Assembly: GCF_000010725.1 (NCBI RefSeq)
Contig: NC_013854.1
Location: 2,695,001 to 2,759,000 of the forward strand
Reading direction: 5' to 3'
Source: Azospirillum sp. B510
GTDB taxonomy: Bacteria > Pseudomonadota > Alphaproteobacteria > Azospirillales > Azospirillaceae
Length of the DNA stretch: 64,000 bases
Every line of letters starts with the position of its first letter. Position 1 is the stretch's first letter. Below the pieces are notes generated by a model. That model searched no databases. It had not been told where the DNA came from and worked only from the letters and a program-made list of their open reading frames with translations. Made by a program: the position numbers and the translations under genes. Positions 25,878 to 34,763 of this stretch are shown here, piece by piece.

Positions 25878-26390
25878 CTCAATCTCCCTTTATCATCATT
25901 TTTGAATGGGTTCCATGGAGGGCGCGTTTGCATCTGAAACTTGCGCCTTCAATTGTTATTTTGCGTTCAAAATAAATAATTTAAAATAGTATTTTTGATA
26001 TAATTTTCTACTATATTCTTCTTTTCTCTCGAATCATGTATTACAAATTGTATTTTTTGATCACAATGATCATTTTATTCATATGGTTTCCATACATTTC
26101 CCCCACTTTTCTGATTTTCCGATAATTTTCCGCTTAAGAGTGCCGTAAACATTGCCCTCTGACAAAACCGCGAATTGCCTCTTCGCCCATAATAATTGCC
26201 AGACATAACGCATTTCCCCGATTTTCGAAATATGGCATGGGGAAATCCAAGACAAACATGTGTCGTTGACATTACCGCAAAAAAATTTATGCGAGCTTCT
26301 TCACTGCATCGTCTTCGTTTTTTTATGATGCATGGTGCAGAAGCTCCACTTTCATAGAGCGCATTCTAAGGATCGCGCCAACCCTTCGGT
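25878..26390. other. AT-rich intergenic region between lipase and LivH-like genes
   Basis: About 510 bases, far richer in A and T than the flanks, with runs such as TTAAAATAGTATTTTTGATATAATT. No convincing gene was found; the few short frames lack binding sites and homology. It should contain the lipase promoter. It also holds an eight-base inverted repeat, ATTTCCCC (26212-26219) and GGGGAAAT (26239-26246), and a long imperfect inverted repeat at 26293-26346. Such DNA is a usual target for xenogeneic silencers of acquired genes. Confidence 0.5.
26293..26346. repeat. Long imperfect inverted repeat
   Basis: GAGCTTCTTCACTGCATC (26293-26310) faces the reverse complement of 26327-26346, which reads GAGCTTCTGCACCATGCATC. 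The arms match over most of their length with a two-base bulge and enclose a T-rich 16-base loop. It lies 45 bases past the LivH-like stop. It could be a transcript-end structure, a small RNA, or a remnant of a mobile-element end. Confidence 0.45.
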
Positions 26391-27701
26391 TCAATCACCC
26401 CGGCCGCGCGCCTGCCCCAGCAACCCTTGCGGCCGGAAGATCAGGAACAGCGTCAGCAGCCCGAATGCCACGATGTCCTTGTAGGCGAGGGCGAAATAGG
26501 CCGACCAAAACGTTTCGACCAGCCCCAGCAGGGCGCCGCCCAGCATTGCCCCCGGCACCGAGCCGATGCCGCCGACCACCGCCGCGGCCAGCGCCTTGAA
26601 GCCGATCAAGTAGCCGGTGAAAAAGTTCACCCCGCCGTAATAGAGCGCGATCACCGCCCCCGCCGCCGCGGCCAGCCCGCCGCCGATGGCGAAGGTCGCC
26701 GCCACCGTGCGGTTGACGTCCACCCCCACCAGTTCCGCCGCCGCGATGTCGTCGGTGCAGGCGCGGTGCGCCCGGCCGAAGGCGGTGTGCCGCATGATCC
26801 CCCACAAGGCCGCATAGAGCCCGCCGGTCAGCGCCAGGATCGCCAGCTGCGCCGTCAGCGCGGTGACGGTGAAGGCGCCGTCGCTGGCCAGGTCGAAACG
26901 CTGGGTCAGCACCGGTGCCGGCCACCAGTCGCGGGCGCCATGCAGCAGCCGCACCCCTTCCTGATAGGCGATCGACAGCCCGACAGCGACGATCAGCGGC
27001 GTGTGGCCGCGCACCCCGCGCAGGCGGCGGAACACCAGCCGGTCCATGGTCCAGCCCTGCACCGCGGTGAAACCGATCACCAGCACCAGCACGCCGAGCA
27101 GGGCCGGCGGCCATGTCGCCCAACCCGCCATCCCCAGCCCGGCCCCCGCGATCGCCGTCACCATGGCACCGATCATCGTCAGTTCCCCCATCGCCAGATT
27201 GATCTGGCCGAGGATGGCGTAGACCAGGGTATAGCCAAGCGCCAGCAGCCCATAGACACAGGCGACGGTGGCGGCGTTGATGATCTGCTGGGCCAGGAAC
27301 AGAACGGGGGTCCAGCGTGTCGGCGGCGCCCGCTTGGCCTCGACCACGCCGCCGGCGGCATCCCGCGGCGGCTTGATGCGCAGCCATTGCATCAGCATGG
27401 CGAAGCGGACGTCCGTCAGCCAGCCGCCGCGGTCGGTCGCCGCCGCGACGAGGATCCGCCGTCCCTCCTCCATGCCGGTGCCGGCGAAGCGGCAGGCGAC
27501 CCAGTGGCCCTGATTGGCGCTGCGGTAATCGACGCGCAGCACATGCCTGTCTTCGCCGTAGGTCCGGGTGGAGAGGTCGGTGACCGGGCCGGACTCGAAG
27601 GCCGGGATCAGCTTCCGGCACAGCATGTCCTGGTCGGCGTCGACGCCGCACCCGGTGAGCATCAGCAGGACGAGGCACAGCAGCGGCAGGATGCGGAGCA
27701 C
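26391..27701 (-). CDS. LivH-type branched-chain amino acid ABC permease with lipoprotein-like N-terminal domain
   Basis: A 436-residue protein in two parts. Residues 1-18 look like a lipoprotein signal (LMLTGC, Cys18), followed by a soluble stretch to about 120 (DQDMLCRKLIPAFESGPV, WVACRFAGTGMEEGRR). From about 130 to the end is a LivH-type permease of some eight helices with VYGLLALGYTLVYAILGQIN, LGQINLAMGELTMIG and GFKALAAAVVGGIGSVPGA, all family hallmarks. LivH forms the membrane channel with LivM, and LivG/LivF are the ATPases; none is adjacent. Downstream lies the lipase patch, and 76 bases upstream of the start an insertion sequence. The start codon is GTG with GGGCGG upstream. The N-terminal domain may act as a tethered accessory or sensor; that is inference. 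Confidence 0.88.
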   Translation of the reverse strand: MLRILPLLCLVLLMLTGCGVDADQDMLCRKLIPAFESGPVTDLSTRTYGEDRHVLRVDYRSANQGHWVACRFAGTGMEEGRRILVAAATDRGGWLTDVRFAMLMQWLRIKPPRDAAGGVVEAKRAPPTRWTPVLFLAQQIINAATVACVYGLLALGYTLVYAILGQINLAMGELTMIGAMVTAIAGAGLGMAGWATWPPALLGVLVLVIGFTAVQGWTMDRLVFRRLRGVRGHTPLIVAVGLSIAYQEGVRLLHGARDWWPAPVLTQRFDLASDGAFTVTALTAQLAILALTGGLYAALWGIMRHTAFGRAHRACTDDIAAAELVGVDVNRTVAATFAIGGGLAAAAGAVIALYYGGVNFFTGYLIGFKALAAAVVGGIGSVPGAMLGGALLGLVETFWSAYFALAYKDIVAFGLLTLFLIFRPQGLLGQARGRGD

Positions 27702-27767
27702 GGAACCGCCCGGTCAGGTGGGATGCGTCAGCCTACCGTCAATTCGGACGGGTGGGAAGGCGGGAGG

Positions 27768-27777
27768 ATCGCACGCC
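27768..27777. repeat. Left target-site duplication of the insertion sequence
   Basis: ATCGCACGCC directly precedes the left end of the insertion sequence and is repeated exactly at 28974-28983 on its right side. A ten-base duplication fits the eight to ten bases usual for ISAs1-family insertion. The perfect match implies a recent insertion. Confidence 0.92.
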
Positions 27778-28973
27778 CAGGGGAATCGCATACGGAAAAG
27801 CCTTGCCATTCCTATCGGATTTGATTCTACCCGGCGGACCGATTTGGGCGTTGGGGGAACGAGATGGAAGGGTTCAAAGCGTGCTTTGGAGCGCTGGACG
27901 ATCCACGACGGGGCAATGCTCGTCAACACGACCTTCATGAAATGCTGATGATCGCTCTCTGCACGTTCCTGTGCGGTGGGCGAACCTGCATCGACATGGC
28001 GGAGTTCGCTGACGAACGTCAGGAGTTTCTGGGCGAATTCCTCACCTTAAAGGGCGGTCCGCCATCGCACGATACCTTCAGCCGGCTGTTTCGTCTCCTT
28101 GATCCCAAGCAGTTTCAGGCCTGTTTCCGCACCTTCATGGACCGCTTTGCCGAGACCTGCCAGGGCGTCATCGCCATCGACGGCAAGGCGCTGCGGCGCT
28201 CCTTCGATACGGCGAGTGCTAAGTCGCCCCTGCACATGGTCAGCGCCTGGGGGTGCGAGCAGCGTCTGGTGCTCGCTCAGATCGCCACCGACGCCAAGTC
28301 CAACGAAATCACCGCCGTGCCCACGTTGTTGGAGATGCTGGCGCTCAAAGGGACCATCGTGACCGTCGACGCGCTCAACTGCCAGCGCGACATCGCCCAG
28401 AAAATCATCGATCGGAAGGGCGACTACGCCTTGGCGCTCAAAGGCAATCAGGGCACGCTCCATGCTGACGTGAGCCTGTTTCTCGACGATCCCGAGACCA
28501 CGACCACCACCAGCCACACCACCGTTGATGGCGATCATGGCCGCATTGAGACCCGTACCAGCGTCGTCTCCACCGACATTACCTGGCTCCAGGCCATTCA
28601 CCAATGGCCTGGGCTGGCGGCCATCGGCAAGGTGGTCCGTACCCGCGAAACCCCGGCCAAGACGACGACGGAGACCGCCTACTACCTGTTCAGCACGCCG
28701 CTCTCCGCCGAACGCTGCGGTGAGGTCGTCCGCGCCCATTGGGGCGTGGAGAACAGCCTGCATTGGCGCCTCGACGTCACCATGAACGAGGATCAAGCCC
28801 GTAACCGCAAGGACAACGGCCCCGAAAACCTCGCCGTCCTCCGGCACCTCGCCATCAACCTCGTCTCAAAGGATGCTTCCAAGGGGTCTACCCGCGTCAA
28901 GCTGCTGCGAGCCGCCTGGAATTCCGCCTTCCTCCGAAAACTGCTCGCCCAAATCTGATATGCGATTGCCCTG
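27778..28973 (+). mobile_element. Complete ISAs1-family insertion sequence
   Basis: The element is 1196 bases. Its ends are the 15-base terminal inverted repeats CAGGGGAATCGCATA (27778-27792) and TATGCGATTGCCCTG (28959-28973), which match at 14 of 15 positions. It carries one intact transposase gene and is flanked by a perfect ten-base direct repeat, ATCGCACGCC. Nothing is carried besides the transposase. It landed 76 bases upstream of the start of the LivH-like permease gene, so it may have replaced or separated that gene from its promoter. Confidence 0.93.
27864..28958 (+). CDS. ISAs1-family transposase
   Basis: This 364-residue DDE transposase is intact. The N-terminal region (FGALDDPRRGNARQHDLHEMLMIALC) is the characteristic ISAs1 opening. 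Catalytic acids appear in VIAIDGKALRRS (first Asp), TIVTVDALNCQRD (second Asp) and the HWGVENSLHWRLDVTMNED block, which holds the Glu. The start ATG has GGGGGAACGAG upstream. The stop codon overlaps the start of the right inverted repeat, a compact layout normal for these elements. It catalyses cut-and-paste or replicative movement of its own element. Confidence 0.97.
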   Translation: MEGFKACFGALDDPRRGNARQHDLHEMLMIALCTFLCGGRTCIDMAEFADERQEFLGEFLTLKGGPPSHDTFSRLFRLLDPKQFQACFRTFMDRFAETCQGVIAIDGKALRRSFDTASAKSPLHMVSAWGCEQRLVLAQIATDAKSNEITAVPTLLEMLALKGTIVTVDALNCQRDIAQKIIDRKGDYALALKGNQGTLHADVSLFLDDPETTTTTSHTTVDGDHGRIETRTSVVSTDITWLQAIHQWPGLAAIGKVVRTRETPAKTTTETAYYLFSTPLSAERCGEVVRAHWGVENSLHWRLDVTMNEDQARNRKDNGPENLAVLRHLAINLVSKDASKGSTRVKLLRAAWNSAFLRKLLAQI

Positions 28974-28983
28974 ATCGCACGCC
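28974..28983. repeat. Right target-site duplication of the insertion sequence
   Basis: ATCGCACGCC follows the right inverted repeat and is identical to the copy at 27768-27777. Confidence 0.92.
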
Positions 28984-29089
28984 TCCTTCTTCGCCGACCG
29001 TGCCTACACACAATATCCTGATCCGTATCAAGCCCGCCATCTTTGAGCAATGCGTGCGATATCTCTGCCCATCAGAGATGGCCACCTGT

Positions 29090-29890
29090 TCAACTCCATG
29101 TTTTTTTCTGTCGATAAGGGCTATTCTTATGAACGAATATCAGATCAACCTGCCACAGGGCGATATCCAAAGGTCTATGCAAGTAATCGATGATATCATA
29201 CACAACAAAATCAAAGGGCCTGAAGAAATCTATAATTTTCCCCATGCGAGGATTTTCGTCAAGCATCGACGCCTCAATAACAAAAATGGAAGACTCTTCA
29301 ATAAGAGAAGTCGCCCCCTTAAGAACCTCCATCTCAGCCCCATCAACATCAATTTTCACCAGATATGGTCCGATTTTCCCTGAATCTTTGCAAAATTCAT
29401 TAAGAGAAATACCCTCTACTATACGGCATTCACCACCCGTCACACGGTTCCTTGCCAAGACGTCAGAGTATTTTCGGTCATCCGAGACCCAAAGCTCAAC
29501 AGGGGCATTTTTTGATGCAACCGCAACCATATGATATTCGGCACTCTTGAGCTGTGAACACAGCCCCTTAAGAGCGTTTTCACATTCCGCCACCGGTTCA
29601 AACATCACATGATGCGCCTGAGGAAACACATCGAATAACGGAGGAGTGCCGGTTTGGGCGCCGACGTCGAACACCGTGGCCGGCTGGAATCCCAAACGCA
29701 TAAGATTGTAGAGAGCGCCGTGCTTGGAATTCCTGACGAATGACGTTTGTCCCCTGGCAAGGTAAAGCAGGGTTCTGGCGATCAGATCACTGGGATTGCG
29801 ACTCAGGAAATCCTCGTACTCTTTTTGGACGCCCTCCGCATCTCCCTCAATATGCTTCTCAATAATATCCAGAAGAGTGCTGCTATTCAT
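29090..29890 (-). CDS. FkbM-family methyltransferase
   Basis: A 266-residue SAM-dependent O-methyltransferase of the FkbM type. The N-terminal 60 residues form a helical lead-in, followed by the SAM-binding motif TVFDVGAQTGTPP (about 72-84) and FEPVAECENALK. The strongly diagnostic block PYLVKIDVDGAEMEVLKGA comes later. FkbM proteins methylate sugars, often in surface polysaccharide or natural product assembly. The gene is visibly richer in A and T than the chromosome average here, like the lipase gene across the insertion sequence. It is alone, with no glycosyltransferase beside it, so the acceptor is unknown. The start ATG has GGGGA upstream. Probably horizontally acquired. Confidence 0.9.
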   Translation of the reverse strand: MNSSTLLDIIEKHIEGDAEGVQKEYEDFLSRNPSDLIARTLLYLARGQTSFVRNSKHGALYNLMRLGFQPATVFDVGAQTGTPPLFDVFPQAHHVMFEPVAECENALKGLCSQLKSAEYHMVAVASKNAPVELWVSDDRKYSDVLARNRVTGGECRIVEGISLNEFCKDSGKIGPYLVKIDVDGAEMEVLKGATSLIEESSIFVIEASMLDENPRMGKIIDFFRPFDFVVYDIIDYLHRPLDIALWQVDLIFVHKNSPYRQKKTWS

Positions 29891-30240
29891 GAGACAATCC
29901 CCAAACTGACGGTGTCTGAGAGAATTTTATGCGATTTCATTAGGATATGGTAGTGCCTCACGGAGAGGCGGCCCAATCCGCCACCTATGACGCAAACCTT
30001 TGTTCCGCCACCGCTGAACCATGCATGCGGAGGCTGGCGCGCTGAAGCGGTGGCGATCCGAATCGATGCAACCCAATGGCCTGAAGACCGCGGCCGGGCA
30101 TTCGCTGACGGCGGACAGGTCCATGCCATCGGCGGGCAAGCGGCCTGCCCGCACGCCAACATCGCAAGCCGCCATCGCCTGCCGCCCCGCTCTCCAAAGG
30201 AGATCCGGTTCAGCGCCGATCAGCCCCCCAAGCTGAACCC
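29891..30240. other. Intergenic region between asd and the FkbM gene
   Basis: About 350 bases with no supported gene. Composition changes here from AT-rich near the FkbM start to GC-rich near asd, marking the edge of the accessory patch. Two short stem-loops overlap near 29954-29981 (GCCTC/GAGGC and GGCGG/CCGCC), which could fold alternatively. An open frame at 29987-30256 reads as low-complexity sequence and was not accepted. Confidence 0.5.
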
Positions 30241-31260
<1,020 letters not shown>

Positions 31261-31414
31261 GACGGTGGTTTCCTTCTGCCGAATGTCCGCGAAGACAAGA
31301 ATGGTGCCGGGGGGCGATAGGAGCTAGGCGCTTTCCCGGCGAATTGCAACCCGTCCGGCCGAACGGACGGGGCATGACAGATCACCGGGCGGGTTGACAT
31401 GCGATGGAAGGCGG

Positions 31415-31428
31415 CGGGAAGATTCCCG
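31415..31428. promoter_or_regulatory. Palindrome upstream of the oligopeptide-type binding protein gene
   Basis: CGGGAAGATTCCCG is a perfect 14-base palindrome (six-base arms), 44 bases before the start codon at 31472. A TTGACA hexamer lies 16 bases to its left (31394-31399), and a second small stem GCCCC/GGGGC lies at 31441-31452. Position suggests an operator or leader structure. Confidence 0.35.
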
Positions 31429-31471
31429 CGCCTCAACAGCGCCCCAAGGGGCCTCCAGGGAGATATCACGG

Positions 31472-33082
31472 ATGACCAGCTTCAAGCGCGGCCTTATCGC
31501 GCGGACTGTTCTTGGCGCCGCCGCCCTCGCCCTCGCCGGTTTCGCGACCCCGGCCCTCGCCGACACGCCGAAGGACGCGCTGGTGATGGCCTGGCAGTTC
31601 GACGACATCGTCAGCCTCGACCCCGGTGAAATCTTCGAGCTGTCGGGCGCCGAATACAGCGCCCAGGTCTATGACCGGCTGATCCATTTCGACGTCAACG
31701 ACGTCAGCAGGATCGAGGGCGAGGCCGCCGAAAGCTGGACCGTGTCGCCCGACGGCAAGACCTTCACCTTCACGATGCGCAAGGGCATCGCCTTCCATTC
31801 CGGCAACCCGCTGACGGCCGAGGATGTCGCCTGGTCCTTCTCCCGCGCGGTGAAGATGAACAAGGGCCCGGCCTTCATCCTGAACCAGTTCGGTCTGACC
31901 CCGGACAATGTCGACCAGATGGTCCGCGCCACCGATCCGCAGACGCTGGTCTTCACCACCGACAAGGTCTATGCGCCGACCTTCGTGCTCTATTGCCTGA
32001 CCGCCGACGTCGCCTCCATCGTCGATTCCAAGCTGGTGAAGAGCAAGGAGAAGGACGGCGATTTCGGCGCCGGCTGGCTGAAGACCAACTCCGCCGGCTC
32101 CGGCCCCTTCATCCTGAAGCAGTGGAAGGCGAGCGAGCTGCTGACCCTCGACGCCAACCCGAAATACTGGCGCGGCGCGCCGAAGCTCAAGCGCGTGCTG
32201 ATCCGCCACATCGCGGAACCGGCGACCCAGCGCCTGCTGCTGGAGAAGGGCGACGTCGACGTCGCGCGCAACCTGAAGCCGGAGCAGTTCGAGCCGCTGA
32301 AGGCCAGCGACACCATCCGTCTGGTCCAGGCGCCGAAGGGCACGCTGTGGTATCTCAGCCTGAACCAGAAGAACCCCGCCCTGGCCAAGCCCGAGGTGCG
32401 CGAGGCGTTCAAATATCTGGTCGATTACGACGCCATGGCCGGATCGATCATGAACGGCATCGGCGCCGTCCATCAGGCCTTCCTGCCCAAGGGCTTCCTG
32501 GGCGCCGTCAACGAGAACCCCTACAAATACGATCCCGCCAAGGCGAAGGAGCTGCTGGCGAAGGCCGGCTATCCCGACGGTTTCACCGTCAGCATGGATG
32601 TCCGCAACACCAACCCGACCCAGGACATGGCCCAGGCGATCCAGGCCAGCGCCGCCAAGGCCGGCGTGAAGATCGAGATCATCCCCGGCGACGGCAAGCA
32701 GGTGCTGACCAAGTACCGCGCCCGCAACCATGAATTGATGATCCAGCAATGGGGCGCCGACTACCAGGATCCGCACTCCAACGCGGAGACCTTCGCCTCC
32801 AACCCGGACAATGGCGACAACGCCAAGTCCAAGACGCTGGCCTGGCGCAACGCCTGGGACATTCCGGAGCTGACCAGGAAGACCGCCGCCGCCGTCGAGG
32901 AGCGCGACGCCGCCAAGCGCGCCAAGATCTATGACGAGTTGCAGCGTTCGATCCTGGCCGATTCGCCCTTCGTCGTCATGTTCCAGCAGACGGAGATGAT
33001 CGCCGAGCGCAAGAGCGTCACCGGCCTCGTCTGGGGCCCGAGCTTCGACACCAACTTCTACTGGAAGGCCGAGAAGAAGTAA
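31472..33082 (+). CDS. ABC transporter substrate-binding protein, family 5 (oligopeptide/dipeptide type)
   Basis: A 536-residue periplasmic binding protein of the SBP_bac_5 family. The signal peptide has a hydrophobic core (VLGAAALALAGFA) and likely cleavage after ALA (28-30). The mature part shows VYDRLIHFDVN, SWTVSPDGKTFTFTMRKGIAFHSG and GSGPFILKQWK, all family features. Ligands are peptides, nickel, opines or related cations, not decidable here. No permease or ATPase gene is adjacent, so it must share another transporter or act as a sensor. The ATG at 31472 was chosen for its AGGGAGA binding site and exact fit to the signal peptide; the open frame extends 26 codons further upstream. A GC-rich hairpin follows the stop. 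Confidence 0.94.
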   Translation: MTSFKRGLIARTVLGAAALALAGFATPALADTPKDALVMAWQFDDIVSLDPGEIFELSGAEYSAQVYDRLIHFDVNDVSRIEGEAAESWTVSPDGKTFTFTMRKGIAFHSGNPLTAEDVAWSFSRAVKMNKGPAFILNQFGLTPDNVDQMVRATDPQTLVFTTDKVYAPTFVLYCLTADVASIVDSKLVKSKEKDGDFGAGWLKTNSAGSGPFILKQWKASELLTLDANPKYWRGAPKLKRVLIRHIAEPATQRLLLEKGDVDVARNLKPEQFEPLKASDTIRLVQAPKGTLWYLSLNQKNPALAKPEVREAFKYLVDYDAMAGSIMNGIGAVHQAFLPKGFLGAVNENPYKYDPAKAKELLAKAGYPDGFTVSMDVRNTNPTQDMAQAIQASAAKAGVKIEIIPGDGKQVLTKYRARNHELMIQQWGADYQDPHSNAETFASNPDNGDNAKSKTLAWRNAWDIPELTRKTAAAVEERDAAKRAKIYDELQRSILADSPFVVMFQQTEMIAERKSVTGLVWGPSFDTNFYWKAEKK

Positions 33083-33088
33083 GGATGC

Positions 33089-33115
33089 GGAGGGGGCGCC
33101 CACCGCGCCCCCTCC
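33089..33115. terminator. GC-rich hairpin between convergent genes
   Basis: Perfect 11-base-pair stem GGAGGGGGCGC / GCGCCCCCTCC with loop CCACC begins six bases after the binding-protein stop codon and ends nine bases before the isochorismatase stop codon on the other strand. There is no T-run, but stability and position support a terminator for one or both genes. Confidence 0.55.
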
Positions 33116-33123
33116 CGTCCCGG

Positions 33124-33750
33124 TTACGCCCAGGCCCGCGCGTCCTCGACCACCACGGCGAGGCTGTCGGACAGGCCGGTCAGCACACCGCGCTGGATGT
33201 CCGCCGCCGGCACCACCCCGCCCTTGCCGTCGGGCAGATCGCGGGTGGCGGTGGCCGACGCCACGACCGTCACCCGCCAGCCATGATCCACCGCCGACCG
33301 CGCGGTGCTGCTGACGCAGTTGTGGGTCATGAAGCCGGCGACGATCATCTCCGTCCGCCCGGTGTCGCGGGCCACCGCCTGCAAGCCCGTGCCGGCGAAG
33401 GCGTTGGCGAGCTTTTTCACGATCACCGCTTCACCGGCGCGCGGGGCGACGGCCGGAATGATCTCCGCCGTCGGTCCGGTGGGATCGAACAGCGGCGCTC
33501 CGGCCGCCGTGTGATGGACGATGTGGATCACCGGCACGCCGTTGGCGCGGGCGAGATCCAGCAGGGCCGCCGCCCGACCGACCGCCGCATCGACGCCCGA
33601 CAGCCGCAGGGCGCCATCGGTATATTCACGCTGAAGATCGATCAGCACCAGCACCGCCTTGTCGAGCGGGCTCGGGGTGTTGGGCGCGCCGACGATCTGG
33701 CGCAGGGTGGTGGCCGCCGGGGTGGTCATCGCGGAATGCTCCGTGGTCAT
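33124..33750 (-). CDS. Isochorismatase-family cysteine hydrolase
   Basis: A 208-residue hydrolase of the isochorismatase-like superfamily, which includes nicotinamidases and N-carbamoyl hydrolases. The triad is visible: Asp38 in LVLIDLQREY, a lysine at 112 or 113 in VIVKKLANAFAGT, and nucleophile Cys145 in MTHNCVSSTARSA. The cis-peptide-type GFMTHNC region is standard. The substrate is not decidable; closest general resemblance is to uncharacterised family members. Two starts are possible (33750 and 33729). The outer one was kept, with GAGG upstream. A long open frame extending to 34641 is a shadow of the LysR gene. It diverges from the LysR regulator with 63 bases between, so the regulator probably controls it. 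Confidence 0.9.
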   Translation of the reverse strand: MTTEHSAMTTPAATTLRQIVGAPNTPSPLDKAVLVLIDLQREYTDGALRLSGVDAAVGRAAALLDLARANGVPVIHIVHHTAAGAPLFDPTGPTAEIIPAVAPRAGEAVIVKKLANAFAGTGLQAVARDTGRTEMIVAGFMTHNCVSSTARSAVDHGWRVTVVASATATRDLPDGKGGVVPAADIQRGVLTGLSDSLAVVVEDARAWA

Positions 33751-33813
33751 TGAACCTCGATGGCCCGATGGTGCCCGGTTCACCGATGCCCAGCCATCCG
33801 CTATCCTCGCACG

Positions 33814-34704
33814 ATGACTGTTCAGAAATTCACAGGCCCGCCGCTCGACTGGGACGACCTGCGGGTTTTCCTGGAGTTGGCGCGGACCGGCAGCCTGTCG
33901 GCGGCGGCGCGCGGCCTGCGGCTCAGCCACGCCACGGTCGGGCGCCGGCTCGCTGCGCTGGAGGCCACGCTCGGCCGCGGCCTGATGGAACGGCGGCCCG
34001 ACGGCTATGTCCTGACCGGGGAGGGCGAGAGCGTCCGTGCCCTGGCCGAGGCGATGGACGAGCGGGCGCAGGCCATCCGCCGCCGCGAGGGCGGCGACAC
34101 CGGGCTGACCGGCACGGTGCGGCTGACCATGACCCAGGCGCTGGCCGACCTGTTCCTGATCCCGCGCCTGGGGCCGTTGCGGGCGGCCAACCCGGCGCTC
34201 GATCTCGAGATCATCGTCGACAACCGCACCCTCAGCCTCGCCCGGCGCGAGGCCGATCTGGCGATCCGGCTCGCCCAGCCGCAGCGCGGCGATCTGGTCG
34301 GGCGGCGGCTGGCGACGCTGGGCTACGGGCTCTATGCCGCGCCGGGCGCGCCCGACACGCTGATCGCCTATGACGACTCGATGGCGGAATTGCCGGAGGC
34401 ACTGTGGCTGGACCGTCATGGCGGCGGCCGGCGCGTCGCCTTCCGCTGCAACAGCGTGCAGGGGCAACTGGCGGCGGCGGTGGCCGGATTCGGCACCGCC
34501 CTGCTGCCCTGCATGCTTGCCGACGGCGTGCCGGGACTGGAGCGCCTTGCGCCGACCGGCCCGCCGCTGACCCGCGAAGCCTGGCTGCTGGTCCACCGCG
34601 ACCGCCGCGACGTGCCGCGCGTGCGGACGGTGATCGAGCATCTGGTGACGGTCTTCACCGCCGAACGCGCAAGGTTGGAAGGCGCAAGGTTGGAAGGCGG
34701 TTGA
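33814..34704 (+). CDS. LysR-family transcriptional regulator
   Basis: A 296-residue LTTR. The helix-turn-helix lies in DDLRVFLELARTGSLSAAARGLRLSHATVGRRLAALE (about residues 14-50), and the effector domain follows from about 95. The start was placed at the ATG at 33814 (MTVQKFTGPPLDWDD), 18 codons into a longer frame, because homology begins there. The isochorismatase gene is divergent with 63 bases between, the usual arrangement for an LTTR and its target. The last codons are a duplication: the 15-base unit GCAAGGTTGGAAGGC occurs twice, giving ARLEG twice at the C-terminus. Confidence 0.93.
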   Translation: MTVQKFTGPPLDWDDLRVFLELARTGSLSAAARGLRLSHATVGRRLAALEATLGRGLMERRPDGYVLTGEGESVRALAEAMDERAQAIRRREGGDTGLTGTVRLTMTQALADLFLIPRLGPLRAANPALDLEIIVDNRTLSLARREADLAIRLAQPQRGDLVGRRLATLGYGLYAAPGAPDTLIAYDDSMAELPEALWLDRHGGGRRVAFRCNSVQGQLAAAVAGFGTALLPCMLADGVPGLERLAPTGPPLTREAWLLVHRDRRDVPRVRTVIEHLVTVFTAERARLEGARLEGG

Positions 34705-34763
34705 CGGCCCCCCACCGCCGCCGCCACCCTCCGCCGGCCATCATCGGAAAGGGCTTGTCCGCC

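Noticed and set aside
33124..34641. Isochorismatase read as a 505-residue protein
   Set aside because: The extra 297 N-terminal residues are antisense to the LysR gene and have no similarity. The true start lies near 33750 with the family N-terminus.
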